From: Hyphomicrobiales bacterium
Lineage (GTDB): Bacteria > Pseudomonadota > Alphaproteobacteria > Rhizobiales > Beijerinckiaceae
Assembly: GCA_027484605.1 (NCBI GenBank)
Contig: JAIXSR010000029.1
Coordinates: 1 to 51,049, forward strand
DNA: 51,049 nucleotides
Direction: 5' to 3'
The stretch's first letter is position 1. Each line of letters begins with the position of its first letter. This document shows positions 8,774 to 17,925 of this stretch, one piece after another. The notes beneath the pieces were generated by a model. The model saw only the letters and a list, made by a program, of their open reading frames with translations, did no database searches and was not told where the DNA came from. The translations under genes and the position numbers were made by a program.

Positions 8774-9441
8774 TGGCCCTGCTGGTCAAGATCTGCGGGC
8801 TTTCCACGCCGGAATCGATCGATACCGCGATCGAGGCCGGCGCGGATCTGATCGCCTTCAACTTCCACCCGCGCAGCCCCCGCTATGTCTCGCTGGAACA
8901 GGCCGCCGGGCTCGCGGCCCATGCCCGGGGGCGGGTCGAGACGGTGGCTCTCGTCGTCAATGCCGGAGATGATGCGCTGAGTGCGATCCGCTCGGCGGTC
9001 GAGCCGGATTCCTGGCAGTTCCACGGGCAGGAAACGCCCGAGCGTGTGCGCGATGTCCGCGCCGTCTGGGGCCTTCCGGTCATGAAGGCGATCGGGGTTT
9101 CCGGCCCGGCGGATCTCGCCGCTTCGGCCAGTTTCGCGCCGGTGGCCGACCGGCTTCTGCTGGATGCGAAACCGCCGAAGGACGCGGCCTATCCGGGCGG
9201 CCATGGCCAGCCCTTTGACTGGCGCGTCCTTTCGGCGCTTCCCCCGCATCGCCCGTTCATGCTATCGGGCGGCCTCACGCCGGAGAATGTGGGCGAGGCG
9301 ATCCGCCTTGTCCGGGGCTTCGGTGTCAATCTGCTGGGCGTGGATGTCTCGTCCGGGGTCGAATCGGCTCCCGGCATCAAGGATCCCGCCCGGATCAGGG
9401 CTTTTGTTGCTGCCGCGCGCGAGGCCCAGGGAGTACGATGA
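8773..9441 (+). CDS. trpF: Phosphoribosylanthranilate isomerase
   Basis: Converts N-(5-phosphoribosyl)anthranilate to CdRP, the third step of tryptophan synthesis. It is a 222-residue TIM barrel with the N-terminal motif [11 protein letters not shown] containing the catalytic Cys, [18 protein letters not shown], and the phosphate-binding [12 protein letters not shown] and [14 protein letters not shown]. The ATG overlaps the previous stop (TGATG), and its own stop overlaps the trpB start (ATGA). A longer in-frame reading from 8518 is spurious because it lies within the preceding gene. Confidence 0.97.
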   Translation: MALLVKICGLSTPESIDTAIEAGADLIAFNFHPRSPRYVSLEQAAGLAAHARGRVETVALVVNAGDDALSAIRSAVEPDSWQFHGQETPERVRDVRAVWGLPVMKAIGVSGPADLAASASFAPVADRLLLDAKPPKDAAYPGGHGQPFDWRVLSALPPHRPFMLSGGLTPENVGEAIRLVRGFGVNLLGVDVSSGVESAPGIKDPARIRAFVAAAREAQGVR

Positions 9442-10658
9442 TGGTGGTGCAGGAACGCCCGAATTCCTTCCGGACGGGCCCGGATGACAATGGCCGTTTC
9501 GGCCTGTTCGGGGGTCGCTTCGTCGCGGAAACGCTGATGCCGCTCATCCTCGAGCTGCAGAAGGCCTATGAGGCCGCCAAGGGCGATCCGGCCTTCCATG
9601 CCGAGATGAGCAACATGCTCACCCATTATGTCGGCCGGCCCTCGCCGCTCTATTTTGCCGAGCGCATGACCGAGCATCTCGGGGGTGCAAAGATCTATTT
9701 CAAGCGCGACGAGCTGAACCATACCGGCGCGCACAAGGTCAACAACGTCCTCGGCCAGATCCTGCTCGCCCGCCGCATGGGCAAGAAGCGGATCATCGCC
9801 GAAACCGGCGCCGGCCAGCACGGGGTGGCCACGGCCACGCTCTGCGCCCGCTATGGCCTGCAATGCGTGGTCTATATGGGCGCGGTCGATGTCGAGCGGC
9901 AGAAGCCCAATGTCTTCCGCATGAAGATGCTCGGCGCCGAGGTCATTCCCGTCACGTCAGGCTCGAAGACGCTGAAGGACGCGATGAACGAGGCCCTTCG
10001 CGACTGGGTCACCAATGTCGCGGATACGTTCTACTGCATCGGTACCGTCGCCGGCCCGCATCCCTATCCGGCCATGGTGCGCGATTTCCAGTGCGTCATC
10101 GGCAACGAGACGCGCGAGCAGATGATGGCAGCGGAAGGCCGCCTGCCGGACAGCCTGATCGCGGCGATCGGCGGCGGCTCGAACGCCATCGGCCTGTTCC
10201 ATCCCTTCCTGGATGATGCTTCTGTCCAGATCTTTGGCGTCGAGGCGGCCGGCCATGGCCTCTCCTCCGGCCTCCATGCCGCCTCGCTGACGGGCGGTCG
10301 CCCGGGCGTGCTGCATGGCAACCGCACCTATCTGCTGATGGATGAGGACGGGCAGATCAAGGATGCCCATTCGATCTCCGCCGGCCTCGACTATCCCGGC
10401 ATCGGCCCGGAACATGCCTATCTGCATGATACCGGCCGCGTGACCTATCTCTCGGCCACCGATGACGAGGCGCTCGCCGCCTTCCAGCTCTGCTCGAAGC
10501 TCGAGGGCATCATTCCGGCGCTCGAACCGGCCCATGCCCTTGCCAAGGTGATCGAACTCGCGCCGAAACTGCCGAAGGACCACCTGATGGTCATGAATCT
10601 CTGCGGGCGCGGCGACAAGGACATCTTCACCGTGGCCGAGCATCTCGGGGGAATGTGA
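9438..10658 (+). CDS. trpB: Tryptophan synthase beta subunit
   Basis: PLP enzyme that condenses indole with serine. It has 406 residues, a typical TrpB1. The PLP Schiff-base lysine is K100 in [25 protein letters not shown] and the phosphate-binding GGGSNAIG are intact. Its ATGA overlap with trpF and the 3-bp gap to trpA give the trpFBA order usual in alphaproteobacteria, with trpE, D and C elsewhere. TrpA forms the alpha2-beta2 complex with it. Confidence 0.98.
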   Translation: MMVVQERPNSFRTGPDDNGRFGLFGGRFVAETLMPLILELQKAYEAAKGDPAFHAEMSNMLTHYVGRPSPLYFAERMTEHLGGAKIYFKRDELNHTGAHKVNNVLGQILLARRMGKKRIIAETGAGQHGVATATLCARYGLQCVVYMGAVDVERQKPNVFRMKMLGAEVIPVTSGSKTLKDAMNEALRDWVTNVADTFYCIGTVAGPHPYPAMVRDFQCVIGNETREQMMAAEGRLPDSLIAAIGGGSNAIGLFHPFLDDASVQIFGVEAAGHGLSSGLHAASLTGGRPGVLHGNRTYLLMDEDGQIKDAHSISAGLDYPGIGPEHAYLHDTGRVTYLSATDDEALAAFQLCSKLEGIIPALEPAHALAKVIELAPKLPKDHLMVMNLCGRGDKDIFTVAEHLGGM

Positions 10659-10661
10659 CGA

Positions 10662-11489
10662 ATGTCGACGCGTATCGCCGCCCGCTTCGCGGGAAATGCC
10701 GCTTCTGGCCGCGCCAGCCTTGTCACCTTCGTGACGGCCGGTGATCCGGACCCCGTCACCAGCCTCGCGCTGGTCAAGGCCCTGCCGGGCGCCGGCGCCG
10801 ACGTGATCGAGCTGGGCATGCCTTTCTCCGATCCGATGGCCGATGGCCCGGCGATCCAATGGTCGTCGATGCGCGCGCTGAAGGCCGGGATGAGCCTCAA
10901 GGGCACGCTCGACCTCGTGCGCCAGTTCCGGGCCGGCAATCATGACACGCCGATCGTCCTGATGGGCTATTACAACCCGATCTATGTCTATGGCGTCGAG
11001 CGGTTCCTCGCCGATGCCGGCGCCGCGGGTGTCGATGGCCTGATCGTAGTGGATCTGCCGCCCGAAGAAGATGCCGAGCTCTGCGTGCCGGCCATGGCGG
11101 CTGGCCTCAACTTCATCCGGCTCGCAACGCCGACCACGGATGACAGGCGCCTGCCGGCCGTGCTGGCGAACACATCCGGCTTTGTCTATTACGTCTCGAT
11201 CACCGGGATCACCGGCACCGCGACGCCGGATTTCTCGAAGGTTGCCGAGGCCGTTGCCCGGATCAAGCGCCATACCGACCTGCCGGTAGCGGTCGGTTTC
11301 GGTGTGAAAGCGCCGGAACATGCAGCGGCGATCGCCCGCGGGGCGGATGGCGTGGTGGTCGGCTCGGCTTTGGTCGAGCTGATCCGCACCTCGCTCGACG
11401 CGGAGGGCAAGGCCACGGAAAAGACCGTTTCCGCTGTCACGGATCTGGTCTCGTCGCTTGCAGCCGCCGTGCGCGGCGTGAAGAAGTAA
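10662..11489 (+). CDS. trpA: Tryptophan synthase alpha subunit
   Basis: Cleaves indole-3-glycerol phosphate and channels indole to TrpB. It has 275 residues. Catalytic residues line up with Salmonella TrpA (E49, D60): E50 in [11 protein letters not shown] and D61 in [26 protein letters not shown] and the C-terminal phosphate site [10 protein letters not shown] are present. It starts 3 bp after trpB. After its stop comes a 200-bp spacer with hairpins and direct repeats before accD. Confidence 0.98.
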   Translation: MSTRIAARFAGNAASGRASLVTFVTAGDPDPVTSLALVKALPGAGADVIELGMPFSDPMADGPAIQWSSMRALKAGMSLKGTLDLVRQFRAGNHDTPIVLMGYYNPIYVYGVERFLADAGAAGVDGLIVVDLPPEEDAELCVPAMAAGLNFIRLATPTTDDRRLPAVLANTSGFVYYVSITGITGTATPDFSKVAEAVARIKRHTDLPVAVGFGVKAPEHAAAIARGADGVVVGSALVELIRTSLDAEGKATEKTVSAVTDLVSSLAAAVRGVKK

Positions 11490-11502
11490 CAGCCTCGGCC
11501 TC

Positions 11503-11536
11503 GCCGGAACACACTCCGGCCCGGGCGTGCCCGGGC
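11503..11536 (+). terminator. Tandem hairpins after trpA, possible weak terminator
   Basis: GCCGGA/TCCGGC (11503-11520, 6-nt loop) overlaps GCCCGGGC-GT-GCCCGGGC (11519-11536). There is no U-tract, so if these terminate transcription they would do so Rho-dependently or by attenuation. They may instead be part of the repeat element that follows. Confidence 0.35.
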
Positions 11537-11558
11537 GAGGAGCAAAGCGACGCCGAGC
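11529..11558. repeat. 30-bp direct repeat, copy 1, in the trpA-accD spacer
   Basis: Starts GCCCGGGCGAGGAGC and ends AAAGCGACGCCGAGC; it is identical base for base to the copy at 11624-11653. A hairpin (11519-11536) overlaps its 5' end and ATGCGAGGGA follows at 11561-11570. This looks like one unit of a dispersed intergenic repeat. Confidence 0.85.
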
Positions 11559-11623
11559 GTATGCGAGGGAACCGGCAGCGGCGCAGCCGATCCCAAAGGA
11601 AACTCACCCTGCTCGGGCTGCAA

Positions 11624-11653
11624 GCCCGGGCGAGGAGCAAAGCGACGCCGAGC
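11624..11653. repeat. 30-bp direct repeat, copy 2, in the trpA-accD spacer
   Basis: Identical to the copy at 11529-11558. Here the 5' hairpin is GCTCGGGCT/AGCCCGGGC with one mismatch, and a second hairpin (GGGCGGC-ATA-GCCGCCC) is inserted before the shared 3' element ATGCGAGGG. The accD ribosome binding site follows directly. The 11490-11693 spacer holds nothing else I can recognise. Confidence 0.85.
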
Positions 11654-11693
11654 CGGGCGGCATAGCCGCCCATGCGAGGGGAGAGAGAAAACA

Positions 11694-12569
11694 GTGTCCA
11701 CCGAAAGCACGATGAACTGGATCACCAATCTCGTCCGGCCGAAGATCCGGTCCCTGCTCAAGCGCGAGACGCCGGAAAATCTCTGGATCAAGTGCCCGGA
11801 TACCGGGCAGATGGTGTTCCAGAAGGAAGTCGAGGACAATCTCTGGGTCATCCCCGGCTCGGAGCATCACCTCCGGATGGGGGCGAAGGCCCGGCTCGCG
11901 CATATGTTCGATGGCGGCCAGTACGAGACGGTCAAGGTTCCCGATGTCCCGGTCGATCCGCTGAAATTCAAGGATGAGAAGCGCTATACCGACCGCCTGA
12001 AGGATGCCCGCGCCAAGACCGGGCTGAATGATTCCGTCCTGATCGGCGTCGGCACGCTCGATGCGCTGCCGGTCACGATGGCCGTCCAGGATTTCGCCTT
12101 CATGGGCGGCTCACTCGGGATGGCCGCCGGCGAATCCATCATTGCCGCAGCGAATACCGCCTTCGAGCGCAAGTCGCCGCTGGTCCTCTTCATTGCATCC
12201 GGCGGCGCGCGCATGCAGGAAGGCATCCTTTCGCTGATGCAATTGCCGCGCACCACGGTGGCAATCCAGCGCCTGCGCCGGGCGGGCCTGCCCTATATCG
12301 CCGTCCTGACCAACCCGACAACCGGCGGCGTCACCGCTTCCTATGCCATGCTGGGCGATGTCCATATCGCCGAGCCGGGCGCGATGATCGGCTTTGCCGG
12401 TCCACGTGTGATCGAGCAGACGATCCGCGAGAAACTGCCGGAGGGGTTCCAGCGCGCGGAATACCTGCGCGATCACGGCATGGTCGACATGGTCCTGCAC
12501 CGCAAGGAGATCCGGCCCACCGTATCCCGGTTGTGCCGGATCCTGAGCAAGCGCGAAGCCGCAGCCTGA
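11694..12569 (+). CDS. accD: Acetyl-CoA carboxylase, carboxyltransferase beta subunit
   Basis: With AccA it transfers CO2 from carboxybiotin to acetyl-CoA, the first committed step of fatty-acid synthesis. It has 291 residues. The crotonase-fold core is complete ([47 protein letters not shown]). The N-terminal zinc ribbon has lost three of four Cys relative to E. coli: KCPDTGQMV and WVIPGSEHH replace KCDSCGQ and VCPKCDHH. The GTG at 11694 follows a GGGGAGAG site; the ATG at 11712 ([14 protein letters not shown]) is the start seen in many homologues and is an alternative. accD-folC order is conserved in alphaproteobacteria. Confidence 0.96.
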   Translation: MSTESTMNWITNLVRPKIRSLLKRETPENLWIKCPDTGQMVFQKEVEDNLWVIPGSEHHLRMGAKARLAHMFDGGQYETVKVPDVPVDPLKFKDEKRYTDRLKDARAKTGLNDSVLIGVGTLDALPVTMAVQDFAFMGGSLGMAAGESIIAAANTAFERKSPLVLFIASGGARMQEGILSLMQLPRTTVAIQRLRRAGLPYIAVLTNPTTGGVTASYAMLGDVHIAEPGAMIGFAGPRVIEQTIREKLPEGFQRAEYLRDHGMVDMVLHRKEIRPTVSRLCRILSKREAAA

Positions 12570-12581
12570 CGGAACATCGCC

Positions 12582-13895
12582 ATGCAGCATGCGGATGCCT
12601 TCCTGGCGCGGTTCGAATCGCTTCATCCGAAGAAGATCGACCTGACGCTGGGCCGCACCGAGCGCCTGCTGGCGAAACTCGGCAATCCCGAGCGCAGGCT
12701 GCCGCCGCTGATCCATGTTGCCGGCACCAACGGCAAGGGCTCGACCATCGCTTTCATGCGCGCCATGCTCGAGGCAGCCGGTGCCCGCGTGCATGTTTTC
12801 ACCTCGCCGCATCTCGTGCGGTTCCACGAGCGGATCCGCCTCGGACAGCCCGGCGGCGGCAGGCTGGTCACTGACGAGCTACTGGCCGAGGCCTGCGCCC
12901 GGATCGAGGCGATCAATGCCGGCGATCCGATCACGTTCTTCGAGATCACCACGGCCATGGCGCTGGATCTGTTCCACCGGCATCCCGCCGATGTCGTGCT
13001 GATGGAGGTCGGGCTGGGCGGTCGCTGCGATTCGACCAATGTCGTCGTCGGGCCGGCTGCCAGCGTGATCACGCCGGTCTCGATGGATCATCGCGAACAT
13101 CTCGGCGACACGATCGGCAAGATCGCCTTCGAGAAGGCCGGCATCATCAAGCCAGGCGCGCCCGTGATCATCGCCGACCAGGATCCCGAGGCCGTGGCCG
13201 TCTGTCTCGAACAGGCGGCGCGACTCGGTTGCGAGGCGGTTATCGGCGGGCAGGATTTCCAGGCCCATGAGGAGCGGGGCCGCATGGTCTATCAGGCGGA
13301 GGACCGGCTCCTCGACCTGCCCCTGCCGCGCCTGCTCGGCCGCCACCAGATCGGCAATGCCGCCACGGCCATCGCGGCCCTGTCCCGGGCCGTGCCGGAA
13401 TGGGCCCAGCCGGCCGCGATCGAGCATGGCCTCCTGCAGGTTGAATGGCCGGCCCGCTTCCAGCGGCTGCAGGGTCAGCTTTCGCGGCTGGCGCCCGCCG
13501 GGGCCGAACTCTGGCTCGATGGCGGGCATAACGAGGATGGCGCGCGGGTTCTCGCCGAGACGCTGGTCAGCCTCGAGGAGCGCCAGAGCCGCCCTGTCAT
13601 CCTGCTGATGGGCACGATGGCCCGGAAGGATGCCCGTTCCATTCTCAAGCCCTTTGTCGGCCTTGCACAGGAATTGCTGGCCGTTCCGGTCGCGCATTCC
13701 CTTGCCCGTCCGCCGGAGGAACTGGCTGCCATTGCCCGCGAAACCGGCCTTCCCGCCGCCTCGACCGCCTCGGTGCGCGATGCATTGCGCTACCTCGCCG
13801 CCCGGTCCTGGCCGGTGGCACCGCGGATTCTCATCATCGGCTCGCTTTATCTCGCCGGCGAGGTCCTGCAGGCGGATGGCTCCTTGCCCGCCTGA
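12582..13895 (+). CDS. folC: Folylpolyglutamate synthase / dihydrofolate synthase
   Basis: A Mur-ligase-fold enzyme that adds glutamate to dihydropteroate and to folates. It has 437 residues. The P-loop HVAGTNGKGSTIAFM spans about residues 45-59, VLMEVGLGGRCDSTNVV follows, and the DHREHLGDTIGKIAFEKAGI stretch is intact; the C-terminal Mur domain includes LWLDGGHNEDGARV. It starts 12 bp after accD, and the next gene is convergent. There may be an internal promoter, but I see none clearly. Confidence 0.97.
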   Translation: MQHADAFLARFESLHPKKIDLTLGRTERLLAKLGNPERRLPPLIHVAGTNGKGSTIAFMRAMLEAAGARVHVFTSPHLVRFHERIRLGQPGGGRLVTDELLAEACARIEAINAGDPITFFEITTAMALDLFHRHPADVVLMEVGLGGRCDSTNVVVGPAASVITPVSMDHREHLGDTIGKIAFEKAGIIKPGAPVIIADQDPEAVAVCLEQAARLGCEAVIGGQDFQAHEERGRMVYQAEDRLLDLPLPRLLGRHQIGNAATAIAALSRAVPEWAQPAAIEHGLLQVEWPARFQRLQGQLSRLAPAGAELWLDGGHNEDGARVLAETLVSLEERQSRPVILLMGTMARKDARSILKPFVGLAQELLAVPVAHSLARPPEELAAIARETGLPAASTASVRDALRYLAARSWPVAPRILIIGSLYLAGEVLQADGSLPA

Positions 13896-13920
13896 TCAGC
13901 CGCGCACGGAGCCTTGGACA

Positions 13921-13946
13921 ACAAAAACCCGGCACGCGGCCGGGTT
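13921..13946 (-). terminator. Rho-independent terminator of the addBA-trxA unit
   Basis: An 8-bp stem AACCCGGC/GCCGGGTT (13926-13933, 13939-13946) with a 5-nt loop is followed on the minus strand by TTTTTGT. It lies between the convergent folC and trxA and ends minus-strand transcripts. Confidence 0.85.
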
Positions 13947-13975
13947 CCTGATCCTGAGCGAAGGATTGGATCGGG

Positions 13976-14302
13976 TCAGGCCGTGGCCTGGATCCATTTC
14001 GACAGGTCGGATTTCGAACCGGCGCCGACCTTGGTCGCGGCCAGCTTGCCATCCTTGAAGATCATCAGCGTCGGGATCGAGCGGATGCCGTACTGGGCGG
14101 CGATTTCCTGGTTCTCGTCGACATTGACCTTGGCGATCTTGACCTTGCCGGCCATCTCGGTGGCGATTTCCTCGAGCGCCGGCGCGATCATCCGGCACGG
14201 GCCGCACCAGGGCGCCCAGAAATCGACGACGACCGGCTCGGCCGATTGCAGGACATCCGCCGCAAAGCTCTTGTCGGTCACAATGTGGGTATTCGCGCCC
14301 AT
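13976..14302 (-). CDS. trxA: Thioredoxin
   Basis: A 108-residue cytoplasmic disulfide reductase. The active site is WAPWCGPC (C33/C36), and the cis-Pro loop [11 protein letters not shown] is present. No signal peptide. It lies 77 bp downstream of addA on the same strand. trxA next to addA recurs in Rhizobiales and may be read from the addBA transcript as well as from its own promoter in 14303-14379. It ends at a good terminator. Confidence 0.97.
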   Translation of the reverse strand: MGANTHIVTDKSFAADVLQSAEPVVVDFWAPWCGPCRMIAPALEEIATEMAGKVKIAKVNVDENQEIAAQYGIRSIPTLMIFKDGKLAATKVGAGSKSDLSKWIQATA

Positions 14303-14379
14303 GGAATTTCCTTTCGGCAGGCAAAGCGTTCACGCGGAAAGGTAGGCATTGCCCGGGCCTGAATCAAGGCGCGCCGCAT

Positions 14380-17300
14380 TCAGGCGCGGTCGGGCGGCGG
14401 AATCCCGTCAAGGGCGGCCCGGAGCAAGACCGGGTCGAGCGGCTCGACGGTCATCGTCCGCGTCCACAGGATCGCGCCGTCGACCGCCCTGTCAGGGTAG
14501 AGCTGCTCGAGCAGGGATGCATAGACAGCCATCTGGCGGGCAATGCCGGCGCCGAGGCTGTCGCCGCGCCATCCGCTCTTGATGTCGAGGAACCCCACCC
14601 GCTCGGGCGTCACCCGAAGTCGGTCGAGACGGGCCTCGACGGGGTAGGCCTTGCTATCGGCGAGCCGAACCAGCCCGGCAATCGCCGCCTCTGCGCGCGA
14701 GCCTGGCCCGAACCAGAATGCCATATCCTCGTGGGCCAGCATGGCCAGCACCGACGTGAGGAGGGGTTCGGTGGCCTCTGCGGGGAGTATCGGCATCGCC
14801 CGGGCGATCCATATCCGGCCGGCGGCGGCACGCTGGGGGGCCGGCAGCGGGGCCAGAACCTCGAACAGCCGGTGGAGCAGGATTCCCCGTTCCCGCGGCG
14901 CGAGCGGGCCGGGGCTCCCGTCGGGTGAGGCCCGTTCGGGGCCGGCCAGACCGGAAGGGACAAGCCGCGCCGGAACCGGCGCTTCCGCACGCGGTGGGGT
15001 GAACAGCCATGCAGGCAGGCCGATTGCGGCATTCCGCGTCTCGTCCGGTCCGGTCGGTGTTGCCTTTTCCACCTGGCGCCCGGTGCAGGAAGGCGGAATG
15101 CGCATGAAGTTCCGGCCCAGCCCGCCGAGACCCATCGCCTCCGCCTCCGGATCCGGTGTGACGATCACCCGCGGATGCACCGCGAATCCCTCCCGTGCCA
15201 TCTGGTACCAGGTGGCGTTGCCCGCATCCGCCATCGCCTGTTCCATGCCGGCATCGATTTCCCTTTTGGACGGAGACTTGTTCCAGAAGCCGCCGATGAT
15301 CAGGCGGTCCGAAGCCCGGGTCATTGCGACATAGAAAAGGCGACGGTTTTCTTCCCGCTGCTTCCGGTCAAGTTCGGCAATCTCGATATCGAAGGCGGGC
15401 TGCTTCTCGAGGTCGGCGCCCAGCCAGCCAAGGAGCGGCCCCGTTGCGTCCCGAAGCAGGACCGGATCATTCCGCTTGAGGCTTTTCGGCTTGCCCATCG
15501 TGTCGCACAGGAACACGATCCGCCCTTCGAGCCCCTTGGATCCATGGACCGTCATCACACGGATCAGGTTGCTGCGCGAATCCATGTCGCGCTTGATCTG
15601 GGTGCTGCGATTGCGCTGGTCGAGCAGGAACAGCATCAGCGAGCTGGTCTCGCGGCTCTCGAAAGCCTGGGCCTCCTGCAGCAGGGCATCGATCGGTTCG
15701 TGGATATCCGAGCCCAGCCGCGCCTCCAGCGCCCTGCGCCCGGTCCGGCCCGATTGGTCAGGCACGGGCTCGGACAGCAGGGCGGCAAGGAAGGCATAGG
15801 GGCCGACCCGCTTCGCCCGCCGGGCAAGCTGCCGCAGCCGGCTGCCGACGTCGCCGAGGCCAGGATCGGCCTGCACGGCTTCCCAGAGCGAACCCTTGCG
15901 GCCCCGGGCCACCGATTCGAGAGCGGGTTCATCGACCCCGAAGAGCGGGCTCCGCAGGGCCGTGGCCAGCGCCAGGTCATGGCCCGGGCTCAGCACGGCC
16001 TCGGCCACGACCAGCAGGTCCTGCACGGCGATATGGTTCTGGAGCGTCAGCCGGTCCGCTCCTGCAACCGGAAGGCCGCGGCGCTTCAGTGCGCGTAGCA
16101 TCGCCTCGAAGAAGGGCCCGCGGTCCCGCACGAGGATGAGCACGTCCCCGGGCCCGATCGGCTTGCCATCGCGCAGGTGCCGTTCGCCCGTATCGATCCA
16201 GCGCCGGATGGTGCCGGCAATCCTCTCGGCCAGCGCCTGCGGCGGCGGTTGCCGGGGGCCCGGCGGCGCCTGGTCGGCGATGGGTGGCCGGGTGATCGGC
16301 CAGAACTCTGCCTCACCGGGAAAATCAGGCCAGGCGGCCTGATGTTCGATCGCCTCGCCGGACAGCGCGACACCCTCGCGGAAATCGGGATGGGCGAAGA
16401 TGCAATCGACCAGCCCGAGCAGGTCCGGGCTCGACCGGAACGAATAGTTCAGCGGAACGGGGCTGCGGATCGGATCGACCGGCCGCGCGAGATCCCCGAA
16501 ATGCTGCCGCGCCGCTTCGAATTCGGCCGGGTTCGCACCCTGGAAGGAGAAGATTGACTGCTTTTCGTCGCCGACGACAAACAGGCTCCGCGGGCGCGAT
16601 ACCCCGCCTTCGCCCGCGAAGAATTCCTCCGTGAGCGACTTGAGGATCTCCCACATGTCGGGCGTGGTGTCCTGCGCCTCGTCGACGAGCACATGGTCGA
16701 TGGAGGCATCGAGCTTCATCATGATCCATCCGGCATGGCCGGAGCGGACCAGCCGGCAGAGCGAACCGATCAGGTCGTTGAAGTCGAGGGCATTCCGCGC
16801 CTGTTTCAGCGCCTCGTAGCGGCCATGGACGGCTTCGCCGAAGGTCATCAGCGCCAGCGAGCGCTCGATCGCCGGAAAGGCATCTTCGAGCTGGCGGGCG
16901 GTCGCGAATGTCCCGACCAACGTTTCGAACCGTTCCCTGAGGCCGGGCACCTTCTTCTGCTGGGCCTCACTGAACAGCCTCATGTTCAGCTGCTTCTTCT
17001 TCGTCATCACCACGTTGGTCAGCGGTGTGAAACGGATTTCGGGCGGGAGTTGGCCGGTGCCGAGGATTTCGTCTATGGCCGCGATGATGGCATCGCGGGT
17101 CTTCCCCTCGCCGAGACCGCGCGTCATGTCCTGCCAACCCGCCAGAACCCGGTCCGAGGGCAGGTGCGCATGGGCCCGCTGGACGGCCTCGTCCGGCCCT
17201 TCGCCGGGCAGCAGCCCCAGCAGGGAGCGCAGGGTCGCCTCGCGGGTTTCGGGCGGCGGCAGGCTCTCGCCACGGATGGCCAGGCGCGCCAGCAACGCCG

Positions 17301-17925
17301 AGGCCGAGGCGAGGGTTTTCTCGAACGTGGCGAGGCCGCTGCTGTCCAGCAAGGTCTGGAAAGCACGGCCGAGGGGGTTCCCGGGATCGACGATGGCGCG
17401 CCCGAGGATCGTCTGCCGGGCCTCTTCCTGCAGGCCCTGCGCGCTGGCCTCGTCGAGGATCTCGAAATTGAGCGGAACCCCCGATTCAAGCGGGAAAAGC
17501 CGGAGAATCCGTTCCGCAAAGGCATGGATGGTCTGGATCTTCAATCCACCGGGCGTTTCGATGGCCCGCGCGAACAAGGTGCGCGCCTGCTCGAGCTGGA
17601 CCGGCGAGAGCCCGGCCGGGCCGGGCTCCGGTCTGAGCATCATGCCGATCGCTGCGTCCAGCGCGGGATCGTCGAGCCCGACCCAGCGCGCCAGCTCCTC
17701 GAAGATGCGGTTCTGCATCTCGGCCGCAGCAGCCTTGGTGTAGGTCAGGCACAGGATCCGATCCGGTGTGGCGCCGGCCAGCAGTAGCCGGATCACTCGG
17801 TTGCGGAGGATGCTGGTCTTGCCCGAACCGGCATTGGCGGCCACCCAGGCATGCAATGCCGGATCGGTGGCACGCAGGCGTTGTTGTTTCTCCGCGAGGG
17901 GCAGCAAGTCAGGCGTTCTCGCCAT
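14380..17925 (-). CDS. addA: AddA, helicase-nuclease subunit for double-strand break repair
   Basis: UvrD-like helicase plus RecB-type nuclease that resects DNA ends with AddB for recombination. It has 1181 residues. Walker A is ANAGSGKT (about 30-37) and Walker B HVLVDEAQDTTPDMW; also seen are VVGDEKQSIFSFQGA, VMTVHGSKGLEG (motif V region) and motif VI FYVAMTRASDRL. The C-terminal nuclease has ARLDRLRV and FLDIKSGWRG, matching the D...K-type core. The ATG at 17925 has GAGGGAG 6 bp upstream. The reading frame extends to 18063, but that part overlaps addB and is not conserved-looking. It overlaps the addB stop by 17 bp. Confidence 0.95.
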   Translation of the reverse strand: MARTPDLLPLAEKQQRLRATDPALHAWVAANAGSGKTSILRNRVIRLLLAGATPDRILCLTYTKAAAAEMQNRIFEELARWVGLDDPALDAAIGMMLRPEPGPAGLSPVQLEQARTLFARAIETPGGLKIQTIHAFAERILRLFPLESGVPLNFEILDEASAQGLQEEARQTILGRAIVDPGNPLGRAFQTLLDSSGLATFEKTLASASALLARLAIRGESLPPPETREATLRSLLGLLPGEGPDEAVQRAHAHLPSDRVLAGWQDMTRGLGEGKTRDAIIAAIDEILGTGQLPPEIRFTPLTNVVMTKKKQLNMRLFSEAQQKKVPGLRERFETLVGTFATARQLEDAFPAIERSLALMTFGEAVHGRYEALKQARNALDFNDLIGSLCRLVRSGHAGWIMMKLDASIDHVLVDEAQDTTPDMWEILKSLTEEFFAGEGGVSRPRSLFVVGDEKQSIFSFQGANPAEFEAARQHFGDLARPVDPIRSPVPLNYSFRSSPDLLGLVDCIFAHPDFREGVALSGEAIEHQAAWPDFPGEAEFWPITRPPIADQAPPGPRQPPPQALAERIAGTIRRWIDTGERHLRDGKPIGPGDVLILVRDRGPFFEAMLRALKRRGLPVAGADRLTLQNHIAVQDLLVVAEAVLSPGHDLALATALRSPLFGVDEPALESVARGRKGSLWEAVQADPGLGDVGSRLRQLARRAKRVGPYAFLAALLSEPVPDQSGRTGRRALEARLGSDIHEPIDALLQEAQAFESRETSSLMLFLLDQRNRSTQIKRDMDSRSNLIRVMTVHGSKGLEGRIVFLCDTMGKPKSLKRNDPVLLRDATGPLLGWLGADLEKQPAFDIEIAELDRKQREENRRLFYVAMTRASDRLIIGGFWNKSPSKREIDAGMEQAMADAGNATWYQMAREGFAVHPRVIVTPDPEAEAMGLGGLGRNFMRIPPSCTGRQVEKATPTGPDETRNAAIGLPAWLFTPPRAEAPVPARLVPSGLAGPERASPDGSPGPLAPRERGILLHRLFEVLAPLPAPQRAAAGRIWIARAMPILPAEATEPLLTSVLAMLAHEDMAFWFGPGSRAEAAIAGLVRLADSKAYPVEARLDRLRVTPERVGFLDIKSGWRGDSLGAGIARQMAVYASLLEQLYPDRAVDGAILWTRTMTVEPLDPVLLRAALDGIPPPDRA

